A DNA stretch of 64,000 bases from DASXMT01 sp963803065 (GCA_963803065.1 CAWDKW010000002.1:62001-126000), one strand, 5' to 3'. Shown: positions 8,385-17,726, counted from the stretch's first letter. The notes: a model not told the origin generated them from the sequence alone. Numbers and translations: made by a program.

Positions 8385-9362
8385 TCACATCCCGGTCCGG
8401 ATCATCAGGCCACCCTCGTCGTCACCCGTACTGGCCCGGAGCGCCTCGGCCCCGCCGACGATCTCCATGATCTCCGTGGTGATGGTGTCCTGGCGGGCCC
8501 GGTTCATGATGCGCGAGTACTTCTTGATCAGCTCTTCGGCGTTGTCGGTCGCGGCCGCCATGGCCCGCTGCCGCGCCGTGAGCTCGGCGGCCGACGCCTC
8601 GAGCAGGGCGGCGAAGATCTCGGTCTCGGCGGCCGTAGGGGCCAGCGTCTCGAGCAAGGTGGCAGCGTCGGGCTCGAACTCGGTGTAGCCGGCCCGGGCC
8701 TCATCGCCGTCCGAGGACGAGGGGGTCGGGCTGTCCGTGCCCTCCGCCCCGGCCGCACCGGATGGCTTGCGCGGGTCGACCAACGGCAGCAGCTGGCGCA
8801 CCTCGACGACCTGCGAGCCGGCAGACAGGTACCGCGTGGAGACGATCAGGACCTGGTCCACCTCGCCGTCGACGAAGGGGGTCACGATGGCCTTCGTCAC
8901 CTGTCGGGCCGCCTCGAAGGTGGGGCGCTCACTGAAGCCGCTGAACGACTCCTCGACCGGCCGGCGGCGGTACCGGAAATAGCTCTGGGCCCGCTTGCCC
9001 GACGTGAACAGCCGGAAGTTGATCCCTTCGTCGGCGCCGGTCGCCAGGAGGCGCTCGGTGGCCCGGAACACCGACGTGTTGTACCCACCGCACAAGCCAC
9101 GGTCGGCCACCACGGCCAGGACGGCCACGCTCTCGATCGTCTCCGGGATCCCGAGGAGGCGCCCGGCTGCAGCCTCGTCGCCGGTGGCTGTCTCGAGGAC
9201 GATCCGGGCCATGGCCTCGTGGTAGGGGCGAGCGGCGGCGATGCGGTTCTGGGCGCGGATGATCTGGGAGGCGGCGATGAGCTCCATCGCCTTGGTGATC
9301 TTCTTCGTCGACTGAATGCTCCTGATCCGTCGCTTGAGAACGCGCTCCTGCCCACCGGCCAT
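8385..9362 (-). CDS. atpG: ATP synthase F1 gamma subunit
   Basis: Central-stalk gamma subunit. The N-terminal helix (KRRIRSIQSTKKITKAMELIA) and the C-terminal signature (NRARQDTITTEIMEIVGGAEAL) are typical. 325 residues, about 30 more than usual: a Pro/Ser/Asp-rich insert (about 210-235) follows LLPLVDPRKP. Insertions at this place are known in actinobacterial gamma subunits and have been linked to control of ATP hydrolysis in mycobacteria; whether this one is homologous is unknown. The ATG lies 3 bp after the restored atpA stop. Confidence 0.96.
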   Translation of the reverse strand: MAGGQERVLKRRIRSIQSTKKITKAMELIAASQIIRAQNRIAAARPYHEAMARIVLETATGDEAAAGRLLGIPETIESVAVLAVVADRGLCGGYNTSVFRATERLLATGADEGINFRLFTSGKRAQSYFRYRRRPVEESFSGFSERPTFEAARQVTKAIVTPFVDGEVDQVLIVSTRYLSAGSQVVEVRQLLPLVDPRKPSGAAGAEGTDSPTPSSSDGDEARAGYTEFEPDAATLLETLAPTAAETEIFAALLEASAAELTARQRAMAAATDNAEELIKKYSRIMNRARQDTITTEIMEIVGGAEALRASTGDDEGGLMIRTGM

Positions 9363-9365
9363 GGA

Positions 9366-10890
9366 TCAGTCGACCTTCCCGGTGTCGAAGTTGTCGGTGA
9401 ATCGTCCGCAGGGCCTTCTCCAGCGCGTCGCCCTCGGGCAGCTGGCCCGTGGTCCGGATGGTGTCGAGGAGATCGGCGTGATTGGCCCGGAAGAACTCGC
9501 GCACTTCGGCCTCGTAGCGTCGGACCTCGGAGACGGGGATCTCGTCGACGTAACCCTTGGAGCCGGCGAAGATGACCAGGACCTGCTCCTCCACCGGCAC
9601 CGGCACGTTCAACCCCTGCTTCAGCAGCTCGCTGAGCCGGTAGCCCCGGTCCAACTGAGCCTGGGAGACCTTGTCGAGCTCGGAACCAAAGGTGGCGAAC
9701 GATTCGAGCTCACGGAACTGAGCCAGATCCGTCTTCAGCGTGCCGGCCACCGCCTTCATCGCCTTGATCTGGGCCGCGCTCCCCACCCGGCTCACCGAGA
9801 TGCCCACGTTGATGGCGGGCCGCTGGCCGGAGTAGAAGAGCTCGCTCTCCAAGAACACCTGGCCGTCGGTGATCGAGATCACGTTGGTGGGGATATAGGC
9901 AGAGACGTCTCCGGCCTTGGTCTCGATGATCGGGAGCGCGGTCAACGACCCGCCGCCCTCGGCGTCGGACAGTTTTGCCGCACGCTCGAGGAGCCGGCTG
10001 TGAAGGTAGAACACGTCGCCCGGGTAGGCCTCTCGGCCCGGCGGGCGCCGCAGGAGCAACGACAGCTGTCGGTAGGCCTCGGCCTGCTTGGACAGATCGT
10101 CGTAGACGATGAGGGCATGCTCGCCGTTGTCCATCCAGTGCGTGCCGATGGCACAGCCCGAGAAGGGGGCGAGGTACTTGAACGGCGCCGGCTCGCCCGC
10201 CCCGGCCAGCACGACGACCGTGTAGTCCATGGCGCCATGGGCCTCGAAGGTGGCCACCGTCTGGGAGACCGAGGAGTCCTTCAAGCCGACGGCGACGTAG
10301 ATGCACTTCACGCCCTGTCCGCGCTGGTTCAGGATGGTGTCGACGGCGACCGTGGTCTTGCCCGTCTTCCGGTCGCCGATGATCAGCTCACGCTGGCCGC
10401 GCCCGATCGGGGTCATGGCGTCGATGGCCTTGATGCCCGTCTGCAGCGGCTCGGAAACGGGCTGCCGACGGACGATGCCGGGGGCCTGGACCTCGAGCCG
10501 CCGCGTCTCCTCCGTGGCCACGGGGCCCTTCCCGTCCACCGGCTCACCCAGGGCGTTGACCACCCGCCCGAGGAGGGCGTCGCCCACGGGCATGGACAGG
10601 ATCCGACCGGTCGCCTTGACCAGCTGCTCCTCCTCGAGGCCCTCGTCGCTACCGAGGATGACCGCACCGATGGTCTCCTCGTCCAGGTTCAGGGCCAGAC
10701 CGGTAGTGCCGTCCTCGAACTCGAGCAGCTCGTTGACGGCGGCGCCGGGAAGGCCGGTGATGTGGGCGATCCCATCGCTCACCTCCACGATGCGCCCGAC
10801 CTGCTCGGTCCCCACTTCGGGGACATACTCGTCGACGTGGCGCCGCAGGGCGGCGGTGATCTCGTCGGCGCTGATCATGAGCTCAGCCAT
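9366..10890 (-). CDS. atpA: ATP synthase F1 alpha subunit (1-nt frameshift near the 3' end)
   Basis: Non-catalytic nucleotide-binding alpha subunit. The P-loop GDRKTGKTTVAVD, the DELTA-alpha contact region and the SVSRVGSAAQIKAMK signature are all present. The ATG is preceded by GGAAGGGAAGAG and overlaps TGA of the intended atpH frame (TGATG). Near the end the printed sequence reads ALRTIHRQLRHREG and runs on through atpG. Removing one base of the TT/AA pair at 9400-9401 gives ALRTITDNFDTGKVD followed by a stop 3 bp before atpG, the family-typical end (about 507 residues). An indel error is the simplest explanation; a true frameshift cannot be excluded. Confidence 0.93.
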
Positions 10891-11829
10891 CAGCTCTCTT
10901 CCCTTCCTTCTGGGAGTCGGTATCCCGCCTCGGAGATGAGGAGGTGCTCCTTCAAATTGGTCCAACCGGTGCCGGGCGCTGCCATCGATCAGCAGATCAC
11001 CAACCTGCACCACGACCCCGCCCAGCAGACTCGGGTCGATCGTCAGCTGGAGCTCGACGGGCGAGCCGGTCAGCTGGGCCAGGGCGTCACCCAGTCCGTG
11101 ACGCTGGGTGTCATCGACGTCTTCGGCCGAGCTGACTCTGGCCACCCGCCAGCCTCGCGCTCGGGCCGCTTCGAGGACGACGGCGTCGAGCGTGCCGACG
11201 ACGTCGCGAGCCCGGCCGCCCCGGATGACGTACGAGGCCAGGCGTTGAGTGGCGGGCAGCGTCTTCCCGCCGATCAGGTCGTTGATGACATCCTGGCGGA
11301 GCCGGACGGGTATGTCCCGATCACCGAGAACGTGCCGTAACGCCCGTTCCGATTCGACGGTTCGGGCGAACCGGAACAACTGATCCTCGACCTCTTCGAT
11401 CTGTTCAGTAGACAGGGTCTCGAACACACCGGCGGCGTACCCGGTCACCCGGTTGCGCGAAGCCATTCGCCCGAGCCCAGGTTCGGGCTCCGAGACGATG
11501 GGCTCGTCAGGCGAGCGCGCCGCCAAGGACGCCACTTCCGAGGCAAGCCAGTGGAAGGAGAGGACCACCTCCGAGGCGGGGACCACCGTCACCGCCCTCG
11601 ACACAAGCTTCCGGACCTCGGGCAGCACCTTCCCTTCGAGAAGATCATCGAGCACTGCTCGCCGCGCCGCCACCGACACGGCGGCGTCGTTCAGGGCCAG
11701 GCTCAATTCGTTGCTGCTGTCCACCAACGACGCCACCGCACCCAACTCGTCCGCGGCTTGGGCCAACGCCCCCGCGTCGGCGAGCGACTCGCTCACTGCG
11801 GCCAGATAGCCCTGAAGGGCAGGGTTCAC
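10890..11829 (-). CDS. atpH: ATP synthase F1 delta subunit (1-nt frameshift near the 3' end)
   Basis: Delta subunit, which attaches the b-subunit stator stalk to the top of F1. About 312 residues once the frame is repaired, far longer than the E. coli protein (177). The N-terminal helical domain appears twice: residues about 30-80 (LNDAAVSVAARRAVLDDLLEGKVLPE) and about 150-200 (LGDRDIPVRLRQDVINDLIGGKTLPA). The C-terminal beta domain ends GGVVVQVGDLLIDGSARHRL. As printed the frame continues without a stop into atpA. Deleting one base near 10959-10963 gives RLDNLKEHLL and a TGA overlapping the atpA ATG, the expected end. The GTG start overlaps the atpF stop (GTGA). Confidence 0.9.
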
Positions 11830-12365
11830 CCGCCACTCCCGGTGGCCGCACCGGTGTCCGCTGCTTCGGCAGAGACGGCGGCGATGGCCTCATCGATGAG
11901 GTCCTGATTGTCCGAGGCCCGGATCTCCCGCCCGAGCACCCGTTCTGCCGCGGCCAGGACGATCTCCCCCACCCGGGCCGTGATGTCCTCGATGGCGGCC
12001 TGGCGGGCCAGGGCCACCTCGGCGTCGGCCGACTTCACGATGCGCTCGTACTCGGCTTGGGCCTCGCGCTGGCGGGCGAGGGTCACCTGATCTGCGGTCC
12101 GGTTGGCCTGGGCCACGATCTCCCGGGCCTGCTGCCGAGCCGCCTCGAGCTCGCGTCGGCGCTCGTGGTCCGCCTCTTCTGCGTCCGTCTTGGCCTGGTC
12201 GGCCGCCTCCATCTCCGCCCGGATCTGGTCCTGACGCTCGCTCAACATCTTGTTGAGCGGGGGCAGCACCTTCCAGCCGATGACACCGAGCACGATGAGG
12301 AACGCGACGAGCTCGAAGATGAAGGTCCCGTTGGGGACGAGGAAGTTACTGGTTGCCATGGGCAT
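11826..12365 (-). CDS. atpF: ATP synthase F0 b subunit
   Basis: Stator b subunit: one N-terminal membrane helix (FIFELVAFLIVLGVIGWKVL, about 14-33) followed by a long charged coiled coil rich in Ala, Glu, Arg and Gln. 179 residues, normal length. The first Met gives MPMATSN and the third codon is an alternative start. It overlaps atpH by 4 bp. Unlike mycobacteria, b and delta are separate genes here. Confidence 0.95.
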   Translation of the reverse strand: MPMATSNFLVPNGTFIFELVAFLIVLGVIGWKVLPPLNKMLSERQDQIRAEMEAADQAKTDAEEADHERRRELEAARQQAREIVAQANRTADQVTLARQREAQAEYERIVKSADAEVALARQAAIEDITARVGEIVLAAAERVLGREIRASDNQDLIDEAIAAVSAEAADTGAATGSGG

Positions 12366-12470
12366 GGTCTGTCAGCCTCGCTTGGTCATTCGGTCGTTGC
12401 CCTCGCGGACGGGCCACCGCACCGGGCGGTCGCCTGTCCGGCACAACGCCGGCTTGCCTCGTGCACGGGC

Positions 12471-12734
12471 CTACTTCTTGTACAAAGAGAAGACGAAGAG
12501 GGCGGTGAAGGCCAGGTTGATGAAGTACATGGCCTCGACCAGGCCCACCGTGAGGAACATGATGGTGAACAGTCGTCCCTGCGCCTCGGGCTGTCGAGCC
12601 ACACCGGCAATCGTCTGGCTACCGGCCAGGCCGTCACCGACGGCAGCGCCGACGGCGCCGCCTCCCAGTGCCAAGCCGCCGCCAACCATGGCGCCGGCCA
12701 GTTTCACGGCCTCCGCCATTGTGGTGTTTGCCAT
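12471..12734 (-). CDS. atpE: ATP synthase F0 c subunit
   Basis: Proteolipid c subunit of the rotor ring, 87 residues with two membrane helices. The Gly-rich helix 1 (GGGLALGGGAVGAAVGDGL) packs the ring, the polar loop ARQPEA faces F1, and the ion-binding Glu lies in helix 2 (TVGLVEAMYFINLAF). The residue after the Glu is Ala rather than the Ser/Thr typical of sodium-binding rings, so a proton-driven enzyme is likely. Confidence 0.97.
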   Translation of the reverse strand: MANTTMAEAVKLAGAMVGGGLALGGGAVGAAVGDGLAGSQTIAGVARQPEAQGRLFTIMFLTVGLVEAMYFINLAFTALFVFSLYKK

Positions 12735-12801
12735 TGGTGCTTCTCCTTTTGTGTCGGTTTGCTAGAGAACTGTGATTGAACGAAGACGTCGGTCGGGCGG
12801 C

Positions 12802-13596
12802 CTAGTGGACGTCGCTCATCGCGGTGTCGAAGTAGAGGATGGTGAGCAGGGCGAAGATGAAGGCCTGGATGGCCCCGATGACCAGGTCGAACAGCTTCCA
12901 GACCGGGTCGAAGACCAAGAACAGGATCCCCCCGACCGGGATGGACCCGAGCTTCCAGGCCACCAAGAAGGCCAGCAGCGACAGCATCAGGGCGCTCGAG
13001 AGCAGGTTGCCGAAGAGTCGAAGGGCCAGGGTGAGCGGCTTGGCGATCTCCTCGACCAGATTGATGAACGCGTTGAACGGCATCAGGATGACCGGAAACG
13101 GTTGCAGCAGGTAGTGCTTGAGATAGCCCTTGAAGCCCCGAACCCGGATCGAGGCGATATGGACCAACACGATCACGAAGAGGGCCATGGCCAGGGGCAG
13201 GTTGATGTCGGCCGTCGGTGCCGGAAGCCATTCGTACGTGCTCCCGAGGCCGAAGACGGCGAACACGTTACAAACCAGGATGAACACGAAGAGGGTCACG
13301 GCCAGGGGAACGATGCGGGCCCCTCGAGGACCGATGTTCGACTCCACCTGCCTCTTCACCGTGGTGATCCCCATCTCCCAGGCCAGCTGCATCTTGCCCG
13401 GCACGCTCGCGGTGGCCCGGGCCCGCACCGCCAGACCCAGCGCGATCGTCACCACTCCGGCAGCCACGGTGCCCCATACCGTGTCCAAGTTGAGCGAGAG
13501 GCCCCCGACCGTCTTCACGACGTGATCGCCAACGGAGACGTCGGCCAACAGGTGGGAGCTCAAGAGGCTGAGAGCCAGGTTCACCGGGTCACCCAC
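12802..13596 (-). CDS. atpB: ATP synthase F0 a subunit
   Basis: Membrane a subunit forming the proton half-channels beside the c ring. 264 residues with about five to six membrane helices. The essential arginine is in LTLALRLFGNLL, and the C-terminal helix IQAFIFALLTILYF is typical. It overlaps the end of the upstream atpI-like gene by 8 bp, indicating translational coupling. Confidence 0.96.
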   Translation of the reverse strand: MGDPVNLALSLLSSHLLADVSVGDHVVKTVGGLSLNLDTVWGTVAAGVVTIALGLAVRARATASVPGKMQLAWEMGITTVKRQVESNIGPRGARIVPLAVTLFVFILVCNVFAVFGLGSTYEWLPAPTADINLPLAMALFVIVLVHIASIRVRGFKGYLKHYLLQPFPVILMPFNAFINLVEEIAKPLTLALRLFGNLLSSALMLSLLAFLVAWKLGSIPVGGILFLVFDPVWKLFDLVIGAIQAFIFALLTILYFDTAMSDVH

Positions 13597-14062
13597 CCCC
13601 GGGGCTGTCGTCTGATCGCTCGACGACGTCGAGGACCTCGGCGTCGAGGACGCCCTCGCCGCTGTCGGTGGGCGGCCCGAGCTTCAACATCGACCGGGCC
13701 ACGTTCACGAGGAGCAGCAGCTGGAAGACGGCCAGGCCGGCGAGGACCCCGAAGCCGAGGTTGAACGACAGGAAGAGCAGGCCGATGGTGATGGCCGAGA
13801 TGACCCCCATGCGGGCCAGGGTGTTCATGGCCAGCGGGCGGCGCTTGTTGTCGTCCTCCCGGGCGCCCACCTTCGTCACCGAGGAGTTCACCAGCCGGAA
13901 ATTGATGGTGCCGAGGGCCAGGCCGATGCAGGCGCCCACGCCGAGGAGGTACCGGTCGAACGAGATGGCCGCAGCAAGGGCCATGGCCCCGACGATCAGC
14001 GCGGCAGTGACCGTACGGCGGGAGACCGAGGGGACATCAGGCAGCGTGAACCGGGCGAACAT
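13589..14062 (-). CDS. atpI: AtpI-like membrane protein (ATP synthase subunit I)
   Basis: 157 residues with four predicted membrane helices (about 16-35, 37-55, 83-105, 107-126). Position directly ahead of atpB, length and topology match the poorly conserved AtpI family, thought to help assemble the c ring. A charged cytoplasmic loop (GAREDDNKRRP) separates the two hairpins, and the C-terminal tail is acidic and without helices. Sequence conservation is weak, so the call relies partly on context. Confidence 0.75.
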   Translation of the reverse strand: MFARFTLPDVPSVSRRTVTAALIVGAMALAAAISFDRYLLGVGACIGLALGTINFRLVNSSVTKVGAREDDNKRRPLAMNTLARMGVISAITIGLLFLSFNLGFGVLAGLAVFQLLLLVNVARSMLKLGPPTDSGEGVLDAEVLDVVERSDDSPGGG

Positions 14063-14092
14063 GTGGCTATCTCGGCGCTCGGGGGGCGCGGG

Positions 14093-14350
14093 CTACAGGT
14101 ACCGGCGGACCAGGGTGATGGTCACCAGGACCGCCGACACCACCCCGAAGGCCAGGCCCACGAACGTCAGGATCGGCGAAGTGCCGGCCAGAGCATCGAT
14201 GCCGTACCCAATGCCCCCGCCCAGGACCAGGCACAACGCGCTGGCCACGCCCATGGTCAGGAAGTCGATGATGCTGGGGGTGGGATTCGGCCCCGCCGGC
14301 GAGGTGCCGTCCTCCGGATGGGAATTCGGAATTGGGGTGTTGTCCGCCAT
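14093..14350 (-). CDS. AtpZ-like small membrane protein at the head of the atp operon
   Basis: 85 residues: a Pro/Gly-rich soluble N-terminus (about 25 residues) and two membrane helices (IIDFLTMGVASALCLVLGGG and the final third), with the helix-breaking GGGIGYGIDALAGTSP loop typical of AtpZ/AtpI-related proteins. AtpZ and AtpI are reported to form a small magnesium/calcium-linked channel in some bacteria; function here is inferred from family and place. It is probably the first gene of the atp operon, 30 bp ahead of atpI. Confidence 0.7.
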   Translation of the reverse strand: MADNTPIPNSHPEDGTSPAGPNPTPSIIDFLTMGVASALCLVLGGGIGYGIDALAGTSPILTFVGLAFGVVSAVLVTITLVRRYL

Positions 14351-14559
14351 CGCTGGGCCGTGCCGCGTCAGAAGATGTGAAAAAAAGGTGCTTCAACCGA
14401 ATATCCCGGAGTCACGCAGCGCGTCGGGCGCCGTCGCCAATGGTGTGACAGGAGCGAATACCGCCCCTGAACCCGGCGAGATGGGAGAACATCACGTGCG
14501 ACATCATCGCACCCGGGCAGGCGTCCCGGCAAAACGAGGACACCGCCCGTTTACCGAGC

Positions 14560-14597
14560 GGTCACCGAACCGGTCTACCTGCCGGTCACCGAACCGG
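14560..14597. repeat. Direct repeat at the 3' end of the WecA/TagO-like gene
   Basis: GGTCACCGAACCGG occurs twice, about 22 bp apart, straddling the stop codon of the glycosyltransferase gene. The rest of the 14351-14574 gap holds an A7 run near 14380 and presumably the atp operon promoter. No clear terminator stem with a T-run was found. Confidence 0.45.
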
Positions 14598-15897
14598 GCC
14601 GGCCAGCCGGTTCCGTGGGCGGGCGATCGGCGACCGGAGCCTCCGATGAGCCGTTTCCGACCGCGGCTCGGGTGAGCCGGGGAACCGGCGATTGGCGGTG
14701 GGAGGGCCTCCGGCCAGGGCGTTTGTCCTGCGACGGCCCCTCGGTCGGTAGGTCGGGGTCTTCAGGCTGCCGGCGGAGGCTGGGGTGGAACAGCGTGTAG
14801 AGGATGACCCCGAGGGCCGCAGCCCCGAAGGGGATGAAGGCGTTCACGCTCGACACGTACAGCGGGAACAGGATGAAGCCAGACAACAAGGCCGTCCACG
14901 CCCACAGGATGAGCACGCTGCGGCGATGGCCGTGGCCCAGGCGCAACAGCCGGTGGTGCAGGTGGTTCTTGTCCGGGGTGGCGAAGCCCGTCCGGTTGGC
15001 TGTCCGGCGGACGAAGGCGAACGCCATGTCGACGAGCGGGACGCCGAGGATGAAGAAGGGGATGAACAACGGAGCGAAGAAGAAGTAGGTCTGGCCGCTC
15101 CTGACCGCTCCGGACGCGGTACCGCCGATGAGTCCGGCCGACCGGCCCCCGATGAGCATGGTCGAGGCAGCCATCAACAGCCCGAGCAGCAGGGCTCCGG
15201 CGTCCCCCATGAAGATCTTGGCCGGGTGGAAGTTGTGGGGGAGAAAGCCGATGCAGATCCCGCAGGTGATGACCGCGATGAGCGGGCCGATGTTGTCGGC
15301 CGCCAGGTTGCCCAGGCCCTGGAGGTGGAACCCGTAGACGGCGAGGGCGCCGGAGGCGATGCCCACGACCCCGGCGGCCAGGCCGTCGAGACCGTCGATC
15401 AGGTTGACGGCATTGGTGATGGCGATGACCCATAGCGCGGTGAGCAGCGGGGTCACGTCCGGGGAGAGCACGACGAACCCGGCCAGGGGCACCTTGAACT
15501 GGAACCAGTCGACACCCAGGAAGTACAAGATGGTGGCGGCCAGCACCTGTCCCGCCATCTTTGCCGGGGCCGACATGTCCCGGATGTCGTCGATGACCCC
15601 CACGACGAAGATCGCCGCTGCCCCGAGTATCAGGCCGAGGGGCTCCGAGGACCCCTGGAACAGGGAACGGAGCTGGGGAATGAGGGCGGCGACCGAAAAG
15701 GCGACCAACAGGGCCACGAACATGGCCACGCCACCGGCCTGGGGCGTCACCCGCTGGTGGACCTTGCGATCGTCCGGTTGAGCCACGTACCCGACCCGGG
15801 TCGCCATCCGTCGGACGGGGAAGGTGGCCAGGTACGAAACCAGGATGGCCACCACGAACACGACCCCGTACCACTCGACGGGCACGCCGGCGATCAT
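14575..15897 (-). CDS. Undecaprenyl-phosphate sugar-1-phosphate transferase (WecA/TagO/MraY superfamily)
   Basis: Integral membrane enzyme that moves a HexNAc-1-phosphate from a UDP-sugar to undecaprenyl (or decaprenyl) phosphate, starting synthesis of a cell-wall glycan. 440 residues with about ten to eleven membrane helices. The motifs are HQRVTPQAGGVAMF, GVIDDIRDMSAP (Asp pair binding magnesium/lipid phosphate), NAVNLIDGLDGLAAG, FMGDAGALLLG, and the C-terminal HLHHRLLRLGHGHR of the WecA branch. In mycobacteria the homologue (WecA/Rfe) sits just upstream of the atp operon and makes the arabinogalactan linker, and the same order is seen here. The C-terminal 65 residues are polar and low-complexity. 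Confidence 0.93.
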   Translation of the reverse strand: MIAGVPVEWYGVVFVVAILVSYLATFPVRRMATRVGYVAQPDDRKVHQRVTPQAGGVAMFVALLVAFSVAALIPQLRSLFQGSSEPLGLILGAAAIFVVGVIDDIRDMSAPAKMAGQVLAATILYFLGVDWFQFKVPLAGFVVLSPDVTPLLTALWVIAITNAVNLIDGLDGLAAGVVGIASGALAVYGFHLQGLGNLAADNIGPLIAVITCGICIGFLPHNFHPAKIFMGDAGALLLGLLMAASTMLIGGRSAGLIGGTASGAVRSGQTYFFFAPLFIPFFILGVPLVDMAFAFVRRTANRTGFATPDKNHLHHRLLRLGHGHRRSVLILWAWTALLSGFILFPLYVSSVNAFIPFGAAALGVILYTLFHPSLRRQPEDPDLPTEGPSQDKRPGRRPSHRQSPVPRLTRAAVGNGSSEAPVADRPPTEPAGRPGSVTGR

Positions 15898-15913
15898 CGG
15901 ATGGACCCTCCGA

Positions 15914-17218
15914 TCACGTCCTGGCCAGGGTCGGATACGGCGGGAACGCCGTGCACAGGGCGCGCACCTCGTCGCGCACCGACGCCAGGGCGGCTTCGTC
16001 GTCCCGGGCGGACAGGGCTCGGCCGATCAGCCCTCCCACCGTCCGCATCTCGTCGGCACCCATGCCCGCCGTGGTCTCGGCCGCCGATCCCAGCCGGAGG
16101 CCGGACGTCACGAAGGGAGTCCGCGGATCATCGGGGATGGTGTTGCGGTTGCAGGTGATCCCGGCCCGATCGAGCACTTCTTGGGCCACCTTCCCGGTGA
16201 GCTCGGGGTCGAAGGTCCGGAGGTCGACCAGCACCTGGTGGTTCTCCGTTCCCCCCGAGACCAGACGGAACCCGGCGTCGGCCAGCGAGCTGCCCAGCGC
16301 GGCGGCGTTGGTCACCACCTGTCGGGCGTAGGCGGCAAACTCCGGACGCGCCGCCTCGGCAAAGGCCACGGCCTTGGCTGCGATGACGTGCTCGAGCGGG
16401 CCCCCCTGCAGGCCGGGGAACACGGCGCTGTCGATGGCCTTCGCGTGCTCCGCATTGGACAGGATCGCACCGCCACGGGGGCCGCGCAGGGTCTTGTGGG
16501 TGGTGAGAGTCACCACATCGGCCACGCCCACCGGTGAGGGATGGGCCCTTCCGGCGATGAGCCCGGCGGGATGGGCGGCGTCGAACATGAACAGTGCGCC
16601 TACCGAATCGGCGATCTCGCGGAATGGGAGCGGATCGATGATCCGGGAGTACGCCGTCGACCCGGCGACGATCAGCTTGGGGCGCTCCCGGCGGGCGGCG
16701 TCGGCCACCTGGTCGAAGTCGATGATCTCGCCCGGCTTATCGGGATCCGAGGTGGCCGACGAGACCCCATAGGAGACGAAGCGCCAGATCTTGGAGGTGA
16801 TGCTGGCCGGGGACCCGTGGGTGAGATGGCCGCCGTGGTCGAGGCGCATGGCCAGGATGGTGTCGCCCGGCTGGAGCAGCGCCTGGTACACGGCCAGGTT
16901 GGCATTGGCGCCGGCGTGGGGTTGGACATTGGCGTGCTCGGCCCCGAAGAGGGCAGTGGCCCGATCGCGGGCGAGGCTCTCCACCTCGTCGATGACGCGG
17001 TTCCCGCCGTAGTAGCGCCGCCCCGGATAGCCCTCCGCGTACTTGTTGGTGAGGACAGATCCCGACGCGGCCAGCACTGCCGGGGAGGTGAAGTTCTCCG
17101 ACGCGATCAGCTGGAGCGTCGTCGACTGGCGTTCCATCTCTTCGTCGAGCAGACGGGACACCTCGATGTCACCGCCGAGCCATGCATCGAACGGCGTTGG
17201 GGCATAGGTGGGGCTCAT
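15914..17218 (-). CDS. glyA: Serine hydroxymethyltransferase
   Basis: PLP enzyme that interconverts serine and glycine with tetrahydrofolate, the main source of one-carbon units. 434 residues. Landmarks are LQLIASENFTSPAVLAASGS, the substrate motif NKYAEGYPGRRYYGG, and the PLP lysine in VTLTTHKTLRGPRGG. The start MSPTYAPTPFDAW was chosen; longer in-frame readings run into rpiB and are Arg/Pro-rich. It lies 19 bp after rpiB and 16 bp before the glycosyltransferase gene, so the three are probably co-transcribed. Confidence 0.97.
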   Translation of the reverse strand: MSPTYAPTPFDAWLGGDIEVSRLLDEEMERQSTTLQLIASENFTSPAVLAASGSVLTNKYAEGYPGRRYYGGNRVIDEVESLARDRATALFGAEHANVQPHAGANANLAVYQALLQPGDTILAMRLDHGGHLTHGSPASITSKIWRFVSYGVSSATSDPDKPGEIIDFDQVADAARRERPKLIVAGSTAYSRIIDPLPFREIADSVGALFMFDAAHPAGLIAGRAHPSPVGVADVVTLTTHKTLRGPRGGAILSNAEHAKAIDSAVFPGLQGGPLEHVIAAKAVAFAEAARPEFAAYARQVVTNAAALGSSLADAGFRLVSGGTENHQVLVDLRTFDPELTGKVAQEVLDRAGITCNRNTIPDDPRTPFVTSGLRLGSAAETTAGMGADEMRTVGGLIGRALSARDDEAALASVRDEVRALCTAFPPYPTLART

Positions 17219-17237
17219 TGGGTCGGGCGGTACCTTT

Positions 17238-17726
17238 CTATGGAGTGGCTGGCTGGGCCGGGACGCGCCCCGCTGGCTGGGCCGTGCACGCCTCGTACGC
17301 GGAGATCTCGTCGATCCGGCGCTGGTGGCGCCCACCGGCATAGGCGGTGGCGAGGAACGTGTCCAACGCCTCAGTGGCCTCGATCATCCCGGTGGTCCGC
17401 CCACCGAGACACATCACATTTGCGTCGTTGTGCTCCCGGGCCAGGCCGGCGGTGGTCACGTCATGGACCAAGGCGGCCCGGATCCCCCTGACCTTGTTGG
17501 CGGCGATGCTCATGCCGATCCCCGTGCCGCAGACACAGAGACCCAGGTCGACGCGTCCGCCGGCCACGGACTCGGCAACGGACTGGCCGAACTCCGGGTA
17601 GTCGACCGAGACATCGGGCGAGTTGGTGCCCAGGTCCAGGACCTCGTGGCCCCCGTCGAGAAGGTGCTCGGCCAGCCGGGCCTTGAGGTCGTAGCCGGCA
17701 TGGTCCGAGCCAACCGCGATGCGCAT
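17238..17726 (-). CDS. rpiB: Ribose-5-phosphate isomerase B
   Basis: Interconverts ribose 5-phosphate and ribulose 5-phosphate (pentose phosphate pathway). 162 residues. It has the RpiB N-terminus MRIAVGSDHAGYDLK, the active-site loop CVCGTGIGMSIAANKV with the catalytic Cys, and the His in HNDANVMCLGGR. The last 12 or so residues (Ala/Pro/Gln) are a non-conserved tail. It is the first gene of the rpiB-glyA unit and is divergent from the thiolase-like gene. Confidence 0.95.
   Translation of the reverse strand: MRIAVGSDHAGYDLKARLAEHLLDGGHEVLDLGTNSPDVSVDYPEFGQSVAESVAGGRVDLGLCVCGTGIGMSIAANKVRGIRAALVHDVTTAGLAREHNDANVMCLGGRTTGMIEATEALDTFLATAYAGGRHQRRIDEISAYEACTAQPAGRVPAQPATP

Noticed and set aside
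8929..11829. Genuine delta-alpha ATP synthase fusion
   Set aside because: Single-base corrections restore both normal C-termini and stop-start overlaps, so an indel is more likely; kept as a finding for verification.
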